DNA from: Candidatus Proximibacter danicus
Lineage (GTDB): Bacteria; Pseudomonadota; Gammaproteobacteria; Burkholderiales; Rhodocyclaceae
Assembly: GCA_016710885.1 (NCBI GenBank)
Contig: JADJUC010000004.1
Location: 62,001 to 126,000 of the forward strand
Direction: 5' to 3'
DNA length: 64,000 bases
Below, in pieces: positions 39,109 to 47,106 of this stretch; the first letter of the stretch is position 1, and the number at the start of each line of letters is the position of its first letter. The notes below the pieces were generated by a model. The model had not been told where the DNA came from, did not search any database, and was given only the letters and a program-made list of their open reading frames with translations. Position numbers and translations under genes: made by a program.

Positions 39109-39480
39109 TCCTTATCTGCAGGCATCCGTTCGGATATGCCTGTTCGCGCAAGTTCTCTCTTGTCTGATTTTTGATTGGGGCAGTCTCGCCGGTGATCGCC
39201 TGTTTGTCGGCGCCTGTCTGCGGCTGCCAAGCGGCGGGCGGCGTGAGTTATTCACTCCACTCGAATCGCTTTGAATTCAGTCGCTTTCCCTAAATTTTTA
39301 CATAGATCAAATCCATCACGATATGTTGGTTTTCTTATCATTTCGTGATGTAGAATGTTCCGCGTCATTCAGCCGAGGGGGGCGACTTTTCCGGAGCGGG
39401 GGACGCGTGAAAGCTCGGTTTCAAGTTGGTTCAAGTTTTATCCACGTTTGATCAGTATTTCCACTAATGGGGGATGGCTA
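39109..39480 (+). promoter_or_regulatory. nirS leader with FNR/DNR-like half sites and an inverted repeat
   Basis: This 372-base stretch has no gene. ATCAA preceded by TTTACATAG at about 39297-39310 matches one half of the TTGAT-N4-ATCAA box used by FNR/DNR/NNR-type regulators; TTGAT at about 39449 is another half site. An exact 8-base inverted repeat CATCACGA (39314-39321) and TCGTGATG (39343-39350) spans 37 bases and could be an operator or a hairpin. GGGGGA precedes the nirS ATG. None is a perfect box. Confidence 0.4.
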
Positions 39481-41205
39481 ATGAAGCAAGGCAGATTGTT
39501 CAAGCAACTTCTTGTTGCCGCATCAGTCGCGTTGGCGGTTGGTGCTGTCAATGCACAGGAAGCAAAGCAAAAGGCGCTCGAAGAGGGTGGCATGCAGGTT
39601 GGCGGTACGTCGCCAGTCGATGGTGTCGAGATGATGCAGGCGCTGAACCCGAAGTCGCCGGCAATGACCAAGGAAGAGTTCGAGATCGGCAAGAAGATCT
39701 ACTTCGAGCGTTGTGCAGGCTGCCACGGTGTGCTGCGCAAGGGCGCAACCGGCAAGGCGCTGACCACCGACATCACGCTGGAGCGCGGTACCGAATACCT
39801 GAAGACCTTCATTAACTACGGCTCGCCGCAAGGCATGCCGAACTGGGGCAGCTCCGGTACGCTGACCGAGAAGGAAGTGGACGTCATGACGCGCTACATC
39901 CAGCATGAGCCGCCGACACCGCCGGAGTATTGGCTGAAGGAAATGAATGCGTCGTGGAAGCTGCTCATTCCGCCGTCGCAGCGCCCTAAGGTCAAGATGA
40001 ACAATATCGATCTCGCCAACCTTTTCTCGGTGACGCTGCGCGACGCCGGCAAGATTGCGCTGATCGATGGCGCCAGCAAGAAGATTCTTGACGTCATCGA
40101 CACTGGCTACGCGGTGCACATTTCGCGTATTTCGAAGTCGGGTCGTTACCTCTACGTCATCGGCCGCGACGCCAAGATCGTGCTGATCGATCTGTGGATG
40201 GAAAAACCGGCGCCAGTGGCCGAAATCAAGGTCGGCCTGGAAGCTCGTTCGGTTGAAACCTCGAAGTACAAGGGCTACGAAGACCGCTACGCGATTGCCG
40301 GTACCTACTGGCCGCCGCAGTTCACCATCATGGATGGCGACACACTGAAGCCGCTCAAGGTCGTGGGCACCCGTGGCATGACTTCGGATACCAACGAGTA
40401 TCACCCGGAGCCGCGCGTTGCCGCCATCGTCGGTTCGCACTACCGTCCGGAATTCCTGGTCAACGCCAAGGAAACCGGCATGGTGCATATGGTCGATTAC
40501 ACGGACCTCGAGAACCTCAAGGTCAAGATGATCAAGACGCCGCGCTTCCTGCATGACGGTGGTTTCGAGTCGACCGGCCGCTACTTCATGGATGCCGCCA
40601 ACGCTTCCGACAAGATTGCCGTCATCGATACCAAGGATGGCAAGCTCGCTGGTGTGGTCTCGGTCGGCAAGACGCCGCACCCGGGGCGTGGCGCCAACTT
40701 CGTTCATCCGAAGTTTGGCCCGGTCTGGGCAACGGGTCACCTGGGTGACGAAACCGTTTCGCTGATCGGTACCGATCCGAAGAAGAACCCGCAGAACGCC
40801 TGGAAGGTAGTACAGACCCTCAAGGCAGCCGGTGGCGGCCAGCTCTTCCTGAAGAGCCATCCGAAGTCGACCAATCTGTGGGTGGATGCTCCGCTGAACC
40901 CGGATCCGACCATCTCGCAGTCGATCGCCGTGTTCGACATCAACAACCTCGACAAGAGCTTCGACCTGCTGCCGATCGGTGAGTGGGCCGGTGTCAAGCC
41001 GGGCGCCAAGCGCGTTGTCCAGCCGGAGTACAACCGTGCTGGCGACGAAGTCTGGTTCTCGGTCTGGAGCACCGGTAGCGAGGAATCGGCCATCGTCGTG
41101 GTGGATGACAAGACGCGCAAGCTGAAGGCCGTCATCAAGGATCCGCGGATCATTACGCCGACCGGCAAGTTCAACGTGTACAACACGCAGAACGACGTTT
41201 ATTGA
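39481..41205 (+). CDS. nirS: cytochrome cd1 nitrite reductase (NO-forming)
   Basis: NirS reduces nitrite to NO in the periplasm, the defining step of denitrification. From ATG 39481 (574 residues) there is a Sec signal cleaved after VNAQ. The cytochrome c domain has CAGCH at 78-82 and later GSPQGMPNWGSSGTL. The eight-bladed haem-d1 propeller carries AVHISRISKSGRYLYVIGRD (proximal His) and EYHPEPRVAAIVGSHYRPEF, whose two His are the active-site pair. The gene stands alone; no nirCFDLGHJEN or nor genes are in the window, so d1 haem must be made elsewhere. A terminator follows. Confidence 0.96.
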   Translation: MKQGRLFKQLLVAASVALAVGAVNAQEAKQKALEEGGMQVGGTSPVDGVEMMQALNPKSPAMTKEEFEIGKKIYFERCAGCHGVLRKGATGKALTTDITLERGTEYLKTFINYGSPQGMPNWGSSGTLTEKEVDVMTRYIQHEPPTPPEYWLKEMNASWKLLIPPSQRPKVKMNNIDLANLFSVTLRDAGKIALIDGASKKILDVIDTGYAVHISRISKSGRYLYVIGRDAKIVLIDLWMEKPAPVAEIKVGLEARSVETSKYKGYEDRYAIAGTYWPPQFTIMDGDTLKPLKVVGTRGMTSDTNEYHPEPRVAAIVGSHYRPEFLVNAKETGMVHMVDYTDLENLKVKMIKTPRFLHDGGFESTGRYFMDAANASDKIAVIDTKDGKLAGVVSVGKTPHPGRGANFVHPKFGPVWATGHLGDETVSLIGTDPKKNPQNAWKVVQTLKAAGGGQLFLKSHPKSTNLWVDAPLNPDPTISQSIAVFDINNLDKSFDLLPIGEWAGVKPGAKRVVQPEYNRAGDEVWFSVWSTGSEESAIVVVDDKTRKLKAVIKDPRIITPTGKFNVYNTQNDVY

Positions 41206-41241
41206 TGCCGTAATCACGGAAAAGTACGGTTTTTCCGGTAA

Positions 41242-41270
41242 AGGCAGGGGTAAAACCCTGCCTTTTTTCA
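41242..41270 (+). terminator. intrinsic terminator after nirS
   Basis: AAGGCAGGG (41242-41250) pairs with CCCTGCCTT (41257-41265), followed by a T-run. It makes nirS monocistronic. Confidence 0.9.
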
Positions 41271-41356
41271 TGGTTTTTCCGTGCTGCGGATAGTTCGCAG
41301 CATTGTATTAACTGGTGGTAAACTCGCGCCCGTCACAAAACCTTCACGAGACTGCA

Positions 41357-41995
41357 ATGTTTGGACGATTCATGCCCAAAGAGGGCAAGTTTTTTGAACT
41401 ATTCAACGCACATGCTGAATTGATCGTTGAGGGGGGGCAGCAACTGGTCGGCATGATGTCTGCCCTGGCGACCAGCACGGATGGTATGGGTGTTTTCGCT
41501 GCGGCCATTGACAAGGCTGAGACCAGCGCCGACAAAATTACCCACGAAACCATTTCCCAGTTGCACAAGACTTTCATCACGCCGCTTGACCGTGATGAAA
41601 TCCATCAACTCATCACGCGAATGGATGACATCCTGGATCTGACGCAGGATGTTGCTCAAACAGTGGCGTTGTACGACATCCGGCGAGCCACGCCCGAGGC
41701 CATTACGCTGGCCCAGATTACGCTTTCCTGCTGTGAGCGAGTCAAGGCAGCGGTCAACATGCTGCCATCCATGGACAATGCCCAATCGATTCTGGCAACT
41801 TGCCGCGAAATCGATCAGTTCGAATCCGATGCAGATCGTGTCATGCGCGGTGCAATGTCCAAACTTTTCCGCGACGAGCCTGATGTTCGCGAACTGATCA
41901 AGCTCAAGGCGATTTACGAACTCCTTGAAACGATTACCGACCGCTGCGAAGACGTTGCTAACGTCATCGAAGGCATCGTTCTAGAAAACTCCTGA
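41357..41995 (+). CDS. DUF47/PhoU-like phosphate transport regulator
   Basis: This 212-residue helical protein of the TIGR00153/DUF47 family begins MFGRFMPKEGKFFELFNAHA and ends with the metal-binding helix ITDRCEDVANVIEGIVLENS. Such proteins sit beside Pit transporters and are thought to control low-affinity phosphate uptake. The start at 41357 fits the family; an in-frame upstream codon would add an unrelated 14 residues. The pit gene starts 21 bases downstream. Confidence 0.93.
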   Translation: MFGRFMPKEGKFFELFNAHAELIVEGGQQLVGMMSALATSTDGMGVFAAAIDKAETSADKITHETISQLHKTFITPLDRDEIHQLITRMDDILDLTQDVAQTVALYDIRRATPEAITLAQITLSCCERVKAAVNMLPSMDNAQSILATCREIDQFESDADRVMRGAMSKLFRDEPDVRELIKLKAIYELLETITDRCEDVANVIEGIVLENS

Positions 41996-42016
41996 TTTTT
42001 CAAAAACTGACAGCGC

Positions 42017-43024
42017 ATGGAATCCCTGCAAATCAGTCTGGGCGTCATCGTTTTTCTCGTTCTGTTGGCTTTGGCCTTCGATTTCATGAACGGCTTTCAC
42101 GATGCCGCGAACTCGATCGCCACCGTTGTCTCGACAGGTGTGCTCAAGCCGCAACATGCCGTTGCTTTTGCCGCCTTCTTCAATATCGTGGCGGTGATGG
42201 TTTTCCAGCTGAAAGTGGCAACCACGGTCGGCAAGGGAACCGTCGAGCCGGTGATCATCGACCACATTGTCGTCTTCGGTGCGCTGGTCGGCGCCGTGGC
42301 CTGGAATCTGGTTACCTGGTATTACGGTATTCCTTCATCGTCGTCGCATGCATTGATGGGCGGGTTGGTTGGGGCCGCGATCGCCAAGGCCGGTCCGACG
42401 GCATTAATCTCCTCAGGCGTCACGAAAACTATCGTCTTTATCTTCGTTTCTCCGATGCTTGGCATGCTGCTTGGCGCGCTTCTTATGGTTCTCGTTTCGT
42501 GGATTTGCCGACGAACGACGCCAAGGCGTGTCGATAAATGGTTTCGTCGATTGCAGCTGGTCTCCGCTGCCTTGTATAGCCTGGGACACGGCGGTAATGA
42601 TGCGCAGAAGACGATGGGCATCATCTGGATGCTGTTGATTGCCGCCGGGATGACGACAGCCGACGAGGCGATTCCCGTTTGGGTTATTGCCTCCTGTTAC
42701 CTGGCGATTGGTCTGGGCACGCTGTTCGGGGGCTGGCGCATCGTCAAGACCATGGGTCAGAAAATCACCAAGCTAAAGCCTGTTGGCGGTTTTTGTGCTG
42801 AAACAGGGGGGGCGATTACCCTGTTTCTTGCCACTGCCTTGGGAATCCCGGTATCGACAACCCATACCATCACCGGAGCTATTGTCGGTGTCGGTTCTTC
42901 CCAGAAAATGTCGGCAGTGCGTTGGGGTGTTGCCGGGAATATCGTCTGGGCGTGGATTCTGACTATCCCCGCCAGTGCTGCAATAGCCGCACTGTTCTGG
43001 TGGCTGGGCACCTTCTTCCTCTGA
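42017..43024 (+). CDS. pit: low-affinity inorganic phosphate transporter, Pit family
   Basis: This is a 335-residue inner-membrane carrier with about ten helices. The duplicated Pit/PiT signatures are FDFMNGFHDAANSIATVVS near residue 22 and a second at ALGIPVSTTHTITGAIVG; SSSHALMGGLVGAAIA is the family's GxxxS/H repeat. It co-transports metal-phosphate or phosphate with protons. The operon partner is the DUF47 gene. Confidence 0.94.
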   Translation: MESLQISLGVIVFLVLLALAFDFMNGFHDAANSIATVVSTGVLKPQHAVAFAAFFNIVAVMVFQLKVATTVGKGTVEPVIIDHIVVFGALVGAVAWNLVTWYYGIPSSSSHALMGGLVGAAIAKAGPTALISSGVTKTIVFIFVSPMLGMLLGALLMVLVSWICRRTTPRRVDKWFRRLQLVSAALYSLGHGGNDAQKTMGIIWMLLIAAGMTTADEAIPVWVIASCYLAIGLGTLFGGWRIVKTMGQKITKLKPVGGFCAETGGAITLFLATALGIPVSTTHTITGAIVGVGSSQKMSAVRWGVAGNIVWAWILTIPASAAIAALFWWLGTFFL

Positions 43025-43031
43025 TCCCTGC

Positions 43032-43058
43032 GCTTGCCTGAATCTTTCTCAGGCAAGC
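43032..43058. terminator. terminator between pit and the alpha/beta hydrolase
   Basis: GCTTGCCTGA (43032-43041) pairs with TCAGGCAAGC (43049-43058) around a 7-base loop. The stem contains the hydrolase stop codon. The T-tract is weak, so it may act with Rho. Confidence 0.55.
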
Positions 43059-43837
43059 AGCGAAAGCAGGGCGGCAGCCACTTCCCGTGGTCTTTCTACC
43101 ATCATTGCATGCCCGCAATCGGCAATTTCGGTGCGGCCTGCGTTCTGCAATGCGTCCTGCAATGGCTGCGCTGCTCTCAGCGGGGTCATTCGGTCGCGCT
43201 TGCCAAGTATCAGCAGGCTTGGGCAGGCAACCAGGGCCGCTGCTGCCAGACCGTGTTGGTAATTGTTGCAGTTGGCCAGATCGCCGGCCAGTGTTCCGCT
43301 GTTGCGACGCATGACCGCCAGTGTCTTGCCAGGCCCCCAGACGCCGTGGCCACCCCCGCCCGACAGAAAAAAAGTCGGCGTATGCGACCACGTCGTCACC
43401 ATCTTGCAGGCCTCGTCGGGTTGTCGGCTTGCGGTCTCAAGCAACTGCCCGGAAACCGGCATCGGCACTGCTGCGCCGAGCAGTGCCAGTTGAGTGATGC
43501 GCTTGCCGCCCTTGGCTGCCGCTTCAAGTACCGCCAGTGATCCCATGGAATGACCCGCCAGCGCAGCCTGCTGCAGCCCAAGGGCGTCGATCAGCGTAAG
43601 CAGCCAGTCTGAAATTGCTTCGATCGAGGTTAAGGCCACGCCTGAAGACATGCCATGCCCAGGCAGATCCGGCGCAAAAACATTGAATCGGGCCGTAGCC
43701 AGCATGGGCATGACATCGCGCCAGGCATTGCAGTCGTTGGCTGCCCCATGCACGAGGATCAGGCTGGGTTGGCTGGGGTCAAAGTCGGGGCGGCCGGTGG
43801 CGATATGAATCGCCTGGCCAGCGAGGCTCAGTTTCAT
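43049..43837 (-). CDS. alpha/beta-fold hydrolase
   Basis: This 262-residue alpha/beta hydrolase has the oxyanion LVHGAAND near residue 28, the nucleophile elbow GHSMGS (about 94-99, Ser97), the Asp in LGKRDRMTP, and the His in DCGHAMMVERP near the C-terminus. The catalytic triad is complete. The substrate is unknown; BioH-, MhpC- and lipase-like activities are possible. Only two bases separate it from the DUF465 gene upstream on the same strand, suggesting co-transcription. Confidence 0.88.
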   Translation of the reverse strand: MKLSLAGQAIHIATGRPDFDPSQPSLILVHGAANDCNAWRDVMPMLATARFNVFAPDLPGHGMSSGVALTSIEAISDWLLTLIDALGLQQAALAGHSMGSLAVLEAAAKGGKRITQLALLGAAVPMPVSGQLLETASRQPDEACKMVTTWSHTPTFFLSGGGGHGVWGPGKTLAVMRRNSGTLAGDLANCNNYQHGLAAAALVACPSLLILGKRDRMTPLRAAQPLQDALQNAGRTEIADCGHAMMVERPREVAAALLSLLA

Positions 43838-43839
43838 CG

Positions 43840-44052
43840 TCAGGCAGGAATGTCTGGGATAAGCATGCGTTCCAGCAGGGTAATGCGGTCTTTGAGCTGG
43901 AGTTTGCGTTTTTTCAGACGCCGGACCAGCAGTTGATCCGGTGGCGGGCTGAGCATCAGGTGTTCGATGACCAGATCGAGGTCGCGGTGCTCGATTTGCA
44001 ATTCATAAAGCTGGGCACGGATTTCGGCGATTTCTTCGTCATTCGGATTCAT
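43840..44052 (-). CDS. DUF465 (YdcH-like) small coiled-coil protein
   Basis: This 70-residue helical protein from ATG 44052 has the family pattern RDLDLVIEHLMLSPPPDQLLVRRLKKRKLQLKDRI, interrupted here only by my quoting; the LxxLKKxKLxLKDxI heptad end is diagnostic of DUF465. The role is unknown. Confidence 0.8.
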   Translation of the reverse strand: MNPNDEEIAEIRAQLYELQIEHRDLDLVIEHLMLSPPPDQLLVRRLKKRKLQLKDRITLLERMLIPDIPA

Positions 44053-44355
44053 CGTTTTTCCATTGCTGCGTGAGCGCTTGCCGGCATCGCCAGGGTGATG
44101 GCAATGGTAGTCGTCCCGGGGTCGAAAGACAACGCAGCGGATGCGGCTTTCTCGCGATGCAAGCGCTATTTTCTGCAAAGAAACGGCGATAATCGCTGCA
44201 GGTGCGGTGAAGTACTGTCTGAGGGTATGATGCAAAGAAATCGCGAAACATTCATTCGCGTACGGTAATAACTGCGCTACCGGCATATGCGGTTCGGTAA
44301 TGTGGAATAGGTGGCCGGAATGGTCAGTCAAAGCTCATAAAGCAGGAGGAGGCAG
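44053..44355. other. 303-base spacer without a recognised feature
   Basis: I see no gene, tRNA or strong hairpin here. AGGAGGAGGCAG directly before 44356 is the ribosome site of the next gene. Confidence 0.5.
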
Positions 44356-44676
44356 ATGCTTTATAACGTCATGGTTGTGTTCGGCAAGGACAATCAATAT
44401 GAATTCAAATTGTCCGATGCCGATCTTGCGGGGCGTAGCGCGGAAGAAGCGCGTCGTTGGTTCGACAAGGAGTTTGCCGAGCTGGAATGCGAACCAAGTA
44501 ACCCGGTCGGCAAGGTCTTGATCATCGACAAAATTCTCAGCGTCGCGCGATATGCGGGTGAGAATCGTTTTGTCGATGGAAAGGGTTGGGCGCATGATTT
44601 CGTGCGCTACGCAGCCCTTACGCTCGGGCGTGACACGATTCGTGTCGATGTTTCCAGCTTCAGCATCAGCTATTAA
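44356..44676 (+). CDS. uncharacterised 106-residue protein
   Basis: A soluble, acidic protein beginning MLYNVMVVFGKDNQYEFKL and ending DTIRVDVSSFSISY. It has a strong AGGAGG ribosome site seven bases upstream of ATG 44356. The alternating beta strands at both ends and the RSAEEARRWFDKEFAELE helix suggest one small alpha/beta domain, but I recognise no family. It lies directly upstream of the hydrogenase promoter, and its transcript would enter that region unless terminated. Confidence 0.65.
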   Translation: MLYNVMVVFGKDNQYEFKLSDADLAGRSAEEARRWFDKEFAELECEPSNPVGKVLIIDKILSVARYAGENRFVDGKGWAHDFVRYAALTLGRDTIRVDVSSFSISY

Positions 44677-44757
44677 GTAGTTCCTCTGGCGCAGGCGGTC
44701 GTCTGCGCCAACTTTCTTTCCGGTTTTTGCTGGTAAGTCGCTTTCCACTCTGGTGTT

Positions 44758-44770
44758 GTGCTGTAAGCAC
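44758..44770. promoter_or_regulatory. palindrome upstream of the sigma-54 promoter, candidate activator site
   Basis: GTGCT-GTA-AGCAC is a perfect 5-bp inverted repeat about 65-75 bases upstream of the -24 element, a usual distance for an NtrC-type activator site. It has no second copy nearby, so it is only a candidate. Confidence 0.3.
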
Positions 44771-44831
44771 GCTTGGCTCTTCCATCTCCTTCTTGTTGTT
44801 TAGGTCATTGTTTTTATGCAAGAAAATGCTT

Positions 44832-44847
44832 TGGCATGTTTCTTGTA
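44832..44847 (+). promoter_or_regulatory. sigma-54 (-24/-12) promoter of the hydrogenase operon
   Basis: TGGCATGTTTCTTGTA matches the sigma-54 consensus TGGCACG-N4-TTGCW at all but two positions, with invariant GG at 44833-44834 and exact spacing. It lies 86 bases upstream of hybO. An NtrC-family activator gene is at the other end of the operon. Confidence 0.75.
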
Positions 44848-44932
44848 TATGCCTTGTCCAAAAGGTGCGCCGAGTGCGTGACAGTGTGATCTCCCGGGTT
44901 CCGCCGGGTGTTTTCAGAAGAAGGGTGGGGTT

Positions 44933-46108
44933 ATGGCTAATACCAGTCTGTTGTCGCTGGAACTGAACGAGAAGATCGCGGCAGCGGCCGAACGGTTGCA
45001 GATGTCGCGTCGGGAATTCCTGCAGTTCTGCGCTGCTCTGGCCAGTACTCTGGGTCTTCCGCAGGGGGCCGATGCGGCCGTCGCGGAAGCGGTTGCGACC
45101 AAGAAACGCCCATCGGTCATCTGGCTGCACTTTCAGGAATGCACTGGCTGCACCGAATCGATGCTGCGTGCCGAGCACCCGACGCTGGAAAAACTGATCC
45201 TCGACGTTATCTCACTCGATTACCACGAGACTCTGTTTGCCGCTGCCGGCCATCAGATCGAGGCTGCGCGCCGGACTGCCATGAAGGAAAATGCCGGCAA
45301 GTACGTACTGGTGGTTGAAGGCGCGATCCCGACCAAGGACGGCGGCATCTACTGCAAGATTGGTGGCCAGACGGCGATTGAGTTGCTCAAGGAATGCGCC
45401 AAGGATGCCGCGGCGATCATTGCCATTGGCTCCTGTTCGTCTTGGGGTGGCATGCCCTCCACCGATCCGAACCCGACGGGTGCCGTTGGCGTCAACAAGA
45501 TCATTACCGACAAGCCGGTTGTCACGATTCCGGGTTGCCCGCCCAACCCGTACAACTTCCTTTCCACCGTTGTCCATTTCCTGACGTTCGGCGCATTGCC
45601 GGAGATTGACGCGCTGGGCCGTCCGAAATTCGCCTACTCGCGGCTCATCCATGAAAACTGCGAACGCCGTGCCCACTTCGATGCCGGCCGCTTTGCCATG
45701 GAATTCGGCGACGAAGGCCACCGCAAGGGCTACTGCCTCTACAAGCTCGGCTGCAAGGGGCCGGAAACCTACGCCAACTGCCCGACCATTCTCTTCGGCG
45801 ATGCTGGCTCGGGGACCTGGCCAGTGGGTTGCGGGCACCCCTGTATTGGCTGTACCGAAGAAGGCGTCGGCTTCCAGAAACCGATTCACATGGTTTCCAA
45901 GCTGAAAAATATCGAGCCGCCGCTGCAGTACCCAAGAATTGTGGAGGAGAAGGGCACCGGAGCAACACTCGGCGCGGCGGCGGTACTTGCCGCAGTGGCC
46001 GGTGCGGCCGCAGGTGGAGGTGCCATGGTGGCCAAGAACCTCGGTCTTTCGCACAAGGCCGCGGAGATGGAAGAAGCCAAAAAGGCTGGCGAGAAAGAGC
46101 AGGTCTGA
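44933..46108 (+). CDS. hybO: [NiFe] hydrogenase small subunit, HybO-type
   Basis: This is the electron-transfer subunit of an uptake hydrogenase. It is 391 residues with a Tat signal SRREFLQF at about 25-32, so the folded heterodimer is exported. The proximal cluster ligands start at ECTGCTES. The other clusters are in GSCSSWGGMPS, GCPPNPYNF and the C-terminal CLYKLGCKGPETYANCP and GCGHPCIGCTE segments. A C-terminal hydrophobic anchor (about 345-370, Ala-rich) is present, as in HybO. Order HybO-A-B-C equals E. coli hydrogenase 2. Confidence 0.96.
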   Translation: MANTSLLSLELNEKIAAAAERLQMSRREFLQFCAALASTLGLPQGADAAVAEAVATKKRPSVIWLHFQECTGCTESMLRAEHPTLEKLILDVISLDYHETLFAAAGHQIEAARRTAMKENAGKYVLVVEGAIPTKDGGIYCKIGGQTAIELLKECAKDAAAIIAIGSCSSWGGMPSTDPNPTGAVGVNKIITDKPVVTIPGCPPNPYNFLSTVVHFLTFGALPEIDALGRPKFAYSRLIHENCERRAHFDAGRFAMEFGDEGHRKGYCLYKLGCKGPETYANCPTILFGDAGSGTWPVGCGHPCIGCTEEGVGFQKPIHMVSKLKNIEPPLQYPRIVEEKGTGATLGAAAVLAAVAGAAAGGGAMVAKNLGLSHKAAEMEEAKKAGEKEQV

Positions 46109-46109
46109 C

Positions 46110-47105
46110 ATGAGCAACCGTCGCAACTTCCTGAAAGGCGTCGTTGCCGCAGGCGGTGCGGCCGTGGCAGCCACTGCTGTCACGACCAGGGCCGAAGCGC
46201 GTGAGACGCGGCAGCGGCCTCCCGAGGCGCTGGGTCTGCTTTACGACGCTACCCTGTGTGTCGGCTGCAAGGCTTGTGTTGCAGCCTGCAAGCAGGTCAA
46301 CAACAACCCGGCCGAGTTTTCCACGGTCGATCAATTGTGGGACACGCCGCTCGATACCAGCGGCAAGACCTTCAACCTGATCAAGATGTATCGCAGCGGC
46401 ACGATGGAAACGAAGGACACCGAAGAAAACGGTTTCGCCTTCATGAAGACCTCGTGCATGCACTGCGCCGATCCTTCCTGCGTGTCGGCTTGCCCGGTCT
46501 CGGCAATGACCAAGGATCCGAAGACCGGCATCGTCGAGTACAACGCTGATGCCTGCATCGGCTGCCGCTACTGCGTCGCGGCTTGCCCCTTCGGCATCCC
46601 GAAGTACCAGTACGACTCGCCCACCGGCAAGATCGGTAAATGCGAACTGTGCCGTCACCGCCACAAAGACGGTCTCTACTCCGCCTGTGCCGAGGTCTGC
46701 CCGACCGGTGCCACGCTCTACGGCAAGACCAGCGACCTGCTTGTCGAAGCCAAGCGTCGCCTGGCCCTCAAGCCCGGCTCCACGGCTGTTTTCCCGCGCG
46801 GCAACATCAGCGGCGGCAAGGATCAGAGCTACGAGAACGTCGTCGGCAATTATCTGCAACACGTTTATGGCGAGAAAGAGTATGGCGGCACCCAGGTGCT
46901 CAAGCTTTCGGCCGTGCCGTTCCAGAAGGTCGGCATGCCGAACCTGCCGCCAGAAGCCGCAGCAGCGCATTCCGAGAACATCCAGCATGCGCTGTATGGC
47001 GGCTTGATGATGCCGCTGGCAGTACTCGGGGCAATGACTTTCGTCGCCAAACGTAACGTCAAGCATGACGATGCCGATGGCGATGATCAGAAGGGGGAAA
47101 ACTGA
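46110..47105 (+). CDS. hybA: hydrogenase electron-transfer ferredoxin HybA
   Basis: This Tat-exported (SNRRNFLKG) ferredoxin-like protein of 331 residues bears four [4Fe-4S] clusters: CVGCKACVAACKQ, CMHCADPSCVSACPV, CIGCRYCVAACPF and the CELCRHR...CAEVCPT pair. A C-terminal hydrophobic helix (YGGLMMPLAVLGAMTFVA) anchors it on the periplasmic membrane face. It hands electrons from HybO to HybB. ATG 46110 is one base after the hybO stop. Confidence 0.95.
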   Translation: MSNRRNFLKGVVAAGGAAVAATAVTTRAEARETRQRPPEALGLLYDATLCVGCKACVAACKQVNNNPAEFSTVDQLWDTPLDTSGKTFNLIKMYRSGTMETKDTEENGFAFMKTSCMHCADPSCVSACPVSAMTKDPKTGIVEYNADACIGCRYCVAACPFGIPKYQYDSPTGKIGKCELCRHRHKDGLYSACAEVCPTGATLYGKTSDLLVEAKRRLALKPGSTAVFPRGNISGGKDQSYENVVGNYLQHVYGEKEYGGTQVLKLSAVPFQKVGMPNLPPEAAAAHSENIQHALYGGLMMPLAVLGAMTFVAKRNVKHDDADGDDQKGEN

Positions 47106-47106
47106 G

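Noticed and set aside
39523..41271. 582-codon open frame opposite nirS
   Set aside because: It is the antisense shadow of a fully conserved nirS; high GC at third positions keeps this frame open, and it has no recognisable domain.
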